Notes under the pieces: model-generated
Told to the model about the DNA's origin: nothing
Seen by the model: only the letters and a program-made list of their open reading frames with translations
The model's database searches: none
Shown: positions 23,671-26,170 of the stretch, one piece after another
Layout of the letters: each line of letters opens with the position of its first letter
Numbering within the stretch: position 1 is the stretch's first letter
Origin: CAYJHC01 sp964370075
GTDB lineage: Bacteria; Bacillota; Clostridia; Peptostreptococcales; Anaerovoracaceae
Assembly (NCBI GenBank): GCA_964370075.1
Contig: CAYJHC010000014.1
Location: 1 to 26,170, forward strand
Length of the DNA stretch: 26,170 nucleotides
Direction: 5' to 3'
Made by a program: the position numbers and the translations under genes

Positions 23671-25227
23671 ATGAATAGCAAACTTAATTTAGACCCAAAG
23701 GTGATTGACAGTGCAAGATCTTGTGCTGGCAGAATCTCAAAAAGTATGCAAGAGTTTATTGAACTGCATACGACAGTGAGTACAGAAAGAACAATTTTAA
23801 GACTTTTAGGAATAGACGGAGTAGATGATGTTGAAACTCCACTTCCAAATGTAGTTGTAGATCAGATTAAAGAAGCAGGTGGACTATCAAGAGGAGTGGC
23901 ATATTGGATTGGGAATGCAATGATTCAAACAGGGCTAAAGCCTCAGGAAATTGCAGAAAAAGTAGCTAGTGGAGAAATGAAAATAACTGAGTTGCCAACA
24001 GCTAATGCTGATGAAATTCAAAAAGCTATACAGCCAATTGCTTTAGAAATGTTAGACACTATTAAAACTCAAACTGCAAAGAGAGAAGATTTTATTAAAA
24101 ATGTTGGGGAAGGTAAAAAGCCTTACTTATACGTTATTGTAGCGACAGGAAATATATATGAGGATGTTCTTCAAGCAAAATCTGCAGCAAGACAGGGTGC
24201 AGATATAATTGCGGTAATCAGAACTACTGCTCAAAGCTTGCTTGACTATGTGCCTTATGGAGCTACTACTGAAGGCTTTGGTGGAACATATGCAACACAA
24301 GAAAACTTTAAAATAATGAGAGCCGCCCTTGATGAGGTTGGCGAAGAAGTAGGAAAATACATTAGACTTTGCAACTACTCTTCAGGTATGTGCATGCCAG
24401 AAATTGCAGCTATGGGAGCTATAGAAAGATTGGATGTTATGCTTAATGATGCTCTTTATGGAATCTTATTTAGAGACATTAATATGCAAAGAACCTTAGT
24501 TGATCAATATTTTTCAAGAGTAATTATTGGATATTGTGGAAGCATATTCAATACAGGAGAGGACAACTACTTAACTACTGCAGATGCAATTGAAGAGGCT
24601 CATACAGTTCTGGCTTCTCAATTTATCAATGAGCAATTTGCAGTACTTGCTAACATTAAAGAAGAGCAGATGGGGCTAGGACATGCATTTGAGATAAACC
24701 CTGATACTGAAGATGGATTCTTAATTGAATTGGCACAGGCTCAAATGGCCAAGGAAATCTTCCCTAAGGCTTCATTAAAGTATATGCCACCAACTAAGTT
24801 TATGACAGGAAATATATTTAAAGGACATGTGCAAGATGCCCTGTTTAATATGATAGCTGTTACTACAGGCCAATCACTGCAGCTGCTTGGTATGATGACA
24901 GAAGCTATTCACACACCTCACATTCATGATAGATACTTAGCTTTAGAGAATGCAGAGTATGTTTTTAATAATGCAAGACACTTAGGCGATGAAATTGAAT
25001 TTAAGAAAGACGGAATGATTCAAAAGAGAGCGCAAAAGGTTCTAAAAGAAGCTGATGAATTATTACATCAAATAGAAAAAGACGGATTATTCTACACTTT
25101 GGAAAATGGAAAATTCGCAGGAATTAAAAGACCTAAAGACGGAGGAAAAGGTTTAGATGGAGTTGCTGTGAAAGATGATGGATACTTTAATCCGTTCATT
25201 CCATTAATGTTGGGAGGTACAAAATAA
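23671..25227 (+). CDS. kamD: Lysine 5,6-aminomutase alpha subunit
   Basis: KamD is the large TIM-barrel subunit of D-lysine/beta-lysine 5,6-aminomutase, which uses adenosylcobalamin and PLP to turn L-beta-lysine into L-erythro-3,5-diaminohexanoate. The 518-residue length matches the family (about 516). Characteristic stretches include the N-terminal LNLDPKVIDSARSCAGRIS and IIAVIRTTAQSLLDYVPYGA. AAGGAGAG precedes the ATG. Its TAA stop overlaps the ATG of kamE by one base, typical of coupled subunits. A 113-base AT-rich spacer with AATAGTA-like repeats separates it from kamC. Confidence 0.96.
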   Translation: MNSKLNLDPKVIDSARSCAGRISKSMQEFIELHTTVSTERTILRLLGIDGVDDVETPLPNVVVDQIKEAGGLSRGVAYWIGNAMIQTGLKPQEIAEKVASGEMKITELPTANADEIQKAIQPIALEMLDTIKTQTAKREDFIKNVGEGKKPYLYVIVATGNIYEDVLQAKSAARQGADIIAVIRTTAQSLLDYVPYGATTEGFGGTYATQENFKIMRAALDEVGEEVGKYIRLCNYSSGMCMPEIAAMGAIERLDVMLNDALYGILFRDINMQRTLVDQYFSRVIIGYCGSIFNTGEDNYLTTADAIEEAHTVLASQFINEQFAVLANIKEEQMGLGHAFEINPDTEDGFLIELAQAQMAKEIFPKASLKYMPPTKFMTGNIFKGHVQDALFNMIAVTTGQSLQLLGMMTEAIHTPHIHDRYLALENAEYVFNNARHLGDEIEFKKDGMIQKRAQKVLKEADELLHQIEKDGLFYTLENGKFAGIKRPKDGGKGLDGVAVKDDGYFNPFIPLMLGGTK

Positions 25228-26000
25228 TGACAGGAAAAGATACTGCAATCGCAATGGTAGACCTAAAAAAGGTTAAACCTTATGGAGATACATTAAACGA
25301 CGGACAAATGCAACTCTCATTTACACTTCCTGTACCATATGGAGAGGAAGGCAGTGAGGCTGCTAAAATTCTTGCTAAACAAATGGGATTAGATGAACCA
25401 AGTGTTACTTTCTCAAAAGACTTAAAAGACGGATTTACATTCTTCGTTGTTTATGGAAAGTGCAAGCACACAGTTGACTATACAACAATTAAAGTTACTA
25501 AAGTAGAAGTAGATATTATGGATAGAGCAGAATGTGGAAAATTTATAAAGGACAATATTAAGAGAGATGTGGTAATTGTAGGTGCGTCTACAGGGACAGA
25601 TGCTCATACTGTTGGTATTGACGCTATTATGAATATGAAAGGTTTCCATGGACATTATGGTCTTGAAAGATATGATGGAATTGAAGCTATTAATTTAGGT
25701 AGTCAAGTTCCTAATGAAGTATTGATTGCTAAAGCAAAAGAAGTTAATGCAGATGCAATAATTATTTCTCAAACTGTAACTCAAAAAGATATTCATGTAC
25801 AAAACCTAACTAATATGGTAGAGCTGCTAGAAGCTGAAGGTCTTAGAGATAAGGTGGTGCTATGCTGTGGAGGCCCTAGAATTTCCCATGAATTAGCACA
25901 GGAACTGGGCTATGATGCAGGATTTGGACCTCATACATATGCAGAACATGTTGCCTCTTTTGTACTAACCGAGATGGTTAAAAAAGGAATGAATAAATAA
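25227..26000 (+). CDS. kamE: Lysine 5,6-aminomutase beta subunit
   Basis: KamE is the small subunit that binds cobalamin and PLP. The 257-residue protein has the base-off cobalamin motif DAHTVG with axial ligand His127 (DxHxxG) and the PLP Schiff-base lysine K138 in MNMKGFHGHYG, corresponding to His133 and Lys144 of the Acetoanaerobium sticklandii enzyme (offset six). The Rossmann cobalamin-binding fold continues through VVLCCGGPRISHELA. The start overlaps the kamD stop. No cobalamin riboswitch was recognised upstream of the operon. Confidence 0.96.
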   Translation: MTGKDTAIAMVDLKKVKPYGDTLNDGQMQLSFTLPVPYGEEGSEAAKILAKQMGLDEPSVTFSKDLKDGFTFFVVYGKCKHTVDYTTIKVTKVEVDIMDRAECGKFIKDNIKRDVVIVGASTGTDAHTVGIDAIMNMKGFHGHYGLERYDGIEAINLGSQVPNEVLIAKAKEVNADAIIISQTVTQKDIHVQNLTNMVELLEAEGLRDKVVLCCGGPRISHELAQELGYDAGFGPHTYAEHVASFVLTEMVKKGMNK

Positions 26001-26091
26001 CTTTTTAATTTATCAAACTTAAAAATAGCCGTAGAAAAGGAAACAGAAAGGAGCAGATTGATATATTTAAGGATATATTGATTAAGAAAAA

Positions 26092-26170
26092 ATGAAGAAT
26101 AAAATAATGACAGCTCAAGAAGCAGTGGCACCAATAAAAGATGGAGCAACAATTATGGTTGGAGGATTTA
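26092..26170 (+). CDS. atoD: CoA-transferase subunit A, AtoD-like (partial, 5' end)
   Basis: The frame open to the window end reads TAQEAVAPIKDGATIMVGGF, the conserved N-terminus of acetoacetate CoA-transferase alpha subunits (Pfam CoA_trans pattern IKDGxTxMxGGF). In lysine fermentation clusters this enzyme transfers CoA from butyryl-CoA to acetoacetate. The ATG at 26092 or the in-frame ATG at 26107 may be the start; neither has a strong ribosome site. Kce and the second subunit are expected downstream, outside the window. Confidence 0.85.
   Translation, partial: MKNKIMTAQEAVAPIKDGATIMVGGF

Noticed and set aside
1..26170. CRISPR arrays, tRNA/rRNA genes, prophage or complete insertion sequences
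   Set aside because: No regularly spaced repeats, no cloverleaf-like GC-rich segments and no transposase or integrase genes were seen by eye; a tRNAscan or ISfinder search was not possible.

Overview
The window is AT-rich, low-GC Gram-positive type DNA with strong AGGAGG ribosome sites, frequent TTG starts and Clostridia-like protein families. It carries most of a lysine fermentation gene set, so the source is probably an anaerobic amino-acid-fermenting member of the Clostridia in the broad sense. Genus and species cannot be read from the sequence. Two runs of exactly 100 N, each flanked by the same 55 bases on both sides, show that this is a scaffolded draft assembly.

Layout. Bases 3-134 are the end of gatB. 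A TDT-family membrane transporter follows (232-1215). Next is a same-strand run that may be one operon: a hybrid histidine kinase (1439-3874), a LuxR-type response regulator (3876-4463), the tRNA 2-selenouridine synthase mnmH/selU (4521-5636) and an ABC exporter pair (5650-7279). A long-armed inverted repeat separates this run from a convergent glutamate decarboxylase (7487-8905, minus). The gene-free 8906-9897 region holds a cluster of DnaA-box-like sequences and the first assembly gap. Then come a QueG-like iron-sulfur protein (9898-10779), dtd (minus), a LuxR-family regulator (minus), an agmatinase-like ureohydrolase and an NhaC-family antiporter. The second gap splits the antiporter, but it is one intact gene once the gap is collapsed.

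Lysine fermentation region (15261 to the end). kal lies on the minus strand, divergent from a sigma-54-dependent activator, here called the Kam regulator. Downstream on the plus strand are kdd, kamA, kamB, kamC, kamD, kamE and the first codons of an atoD-like CoA-transferase subunit. Lysine is converted by KamA to beta-lysine, by KamDE (maintained by KamB/KamC) to 3,5-diaminohexanoate, and by Kdd to 5-amino-3-oxohexanoate. Kce, not in the window, and Kal then act to give acetoacetate and crotonyl-CoA, and the CoA-transferase links these to acetate/butyrate metabolism.

The most interesting feature is the activator. Its N-terminal ~350 residues are a diverged copy of Kdd, the enzyme encoded just downstream, fused to an AAA+ sigma-54 activation domain and a Fis-type HTH. 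A near-consensus -24/-12 promoter lies before kdd. A palindrome ~155 bp upstream of that promoter (18147-18172) has a similar partner in the activator's own promoter region. Together these suggest that a pathway enzyme was converted into the sensor that switches on its own pathway.
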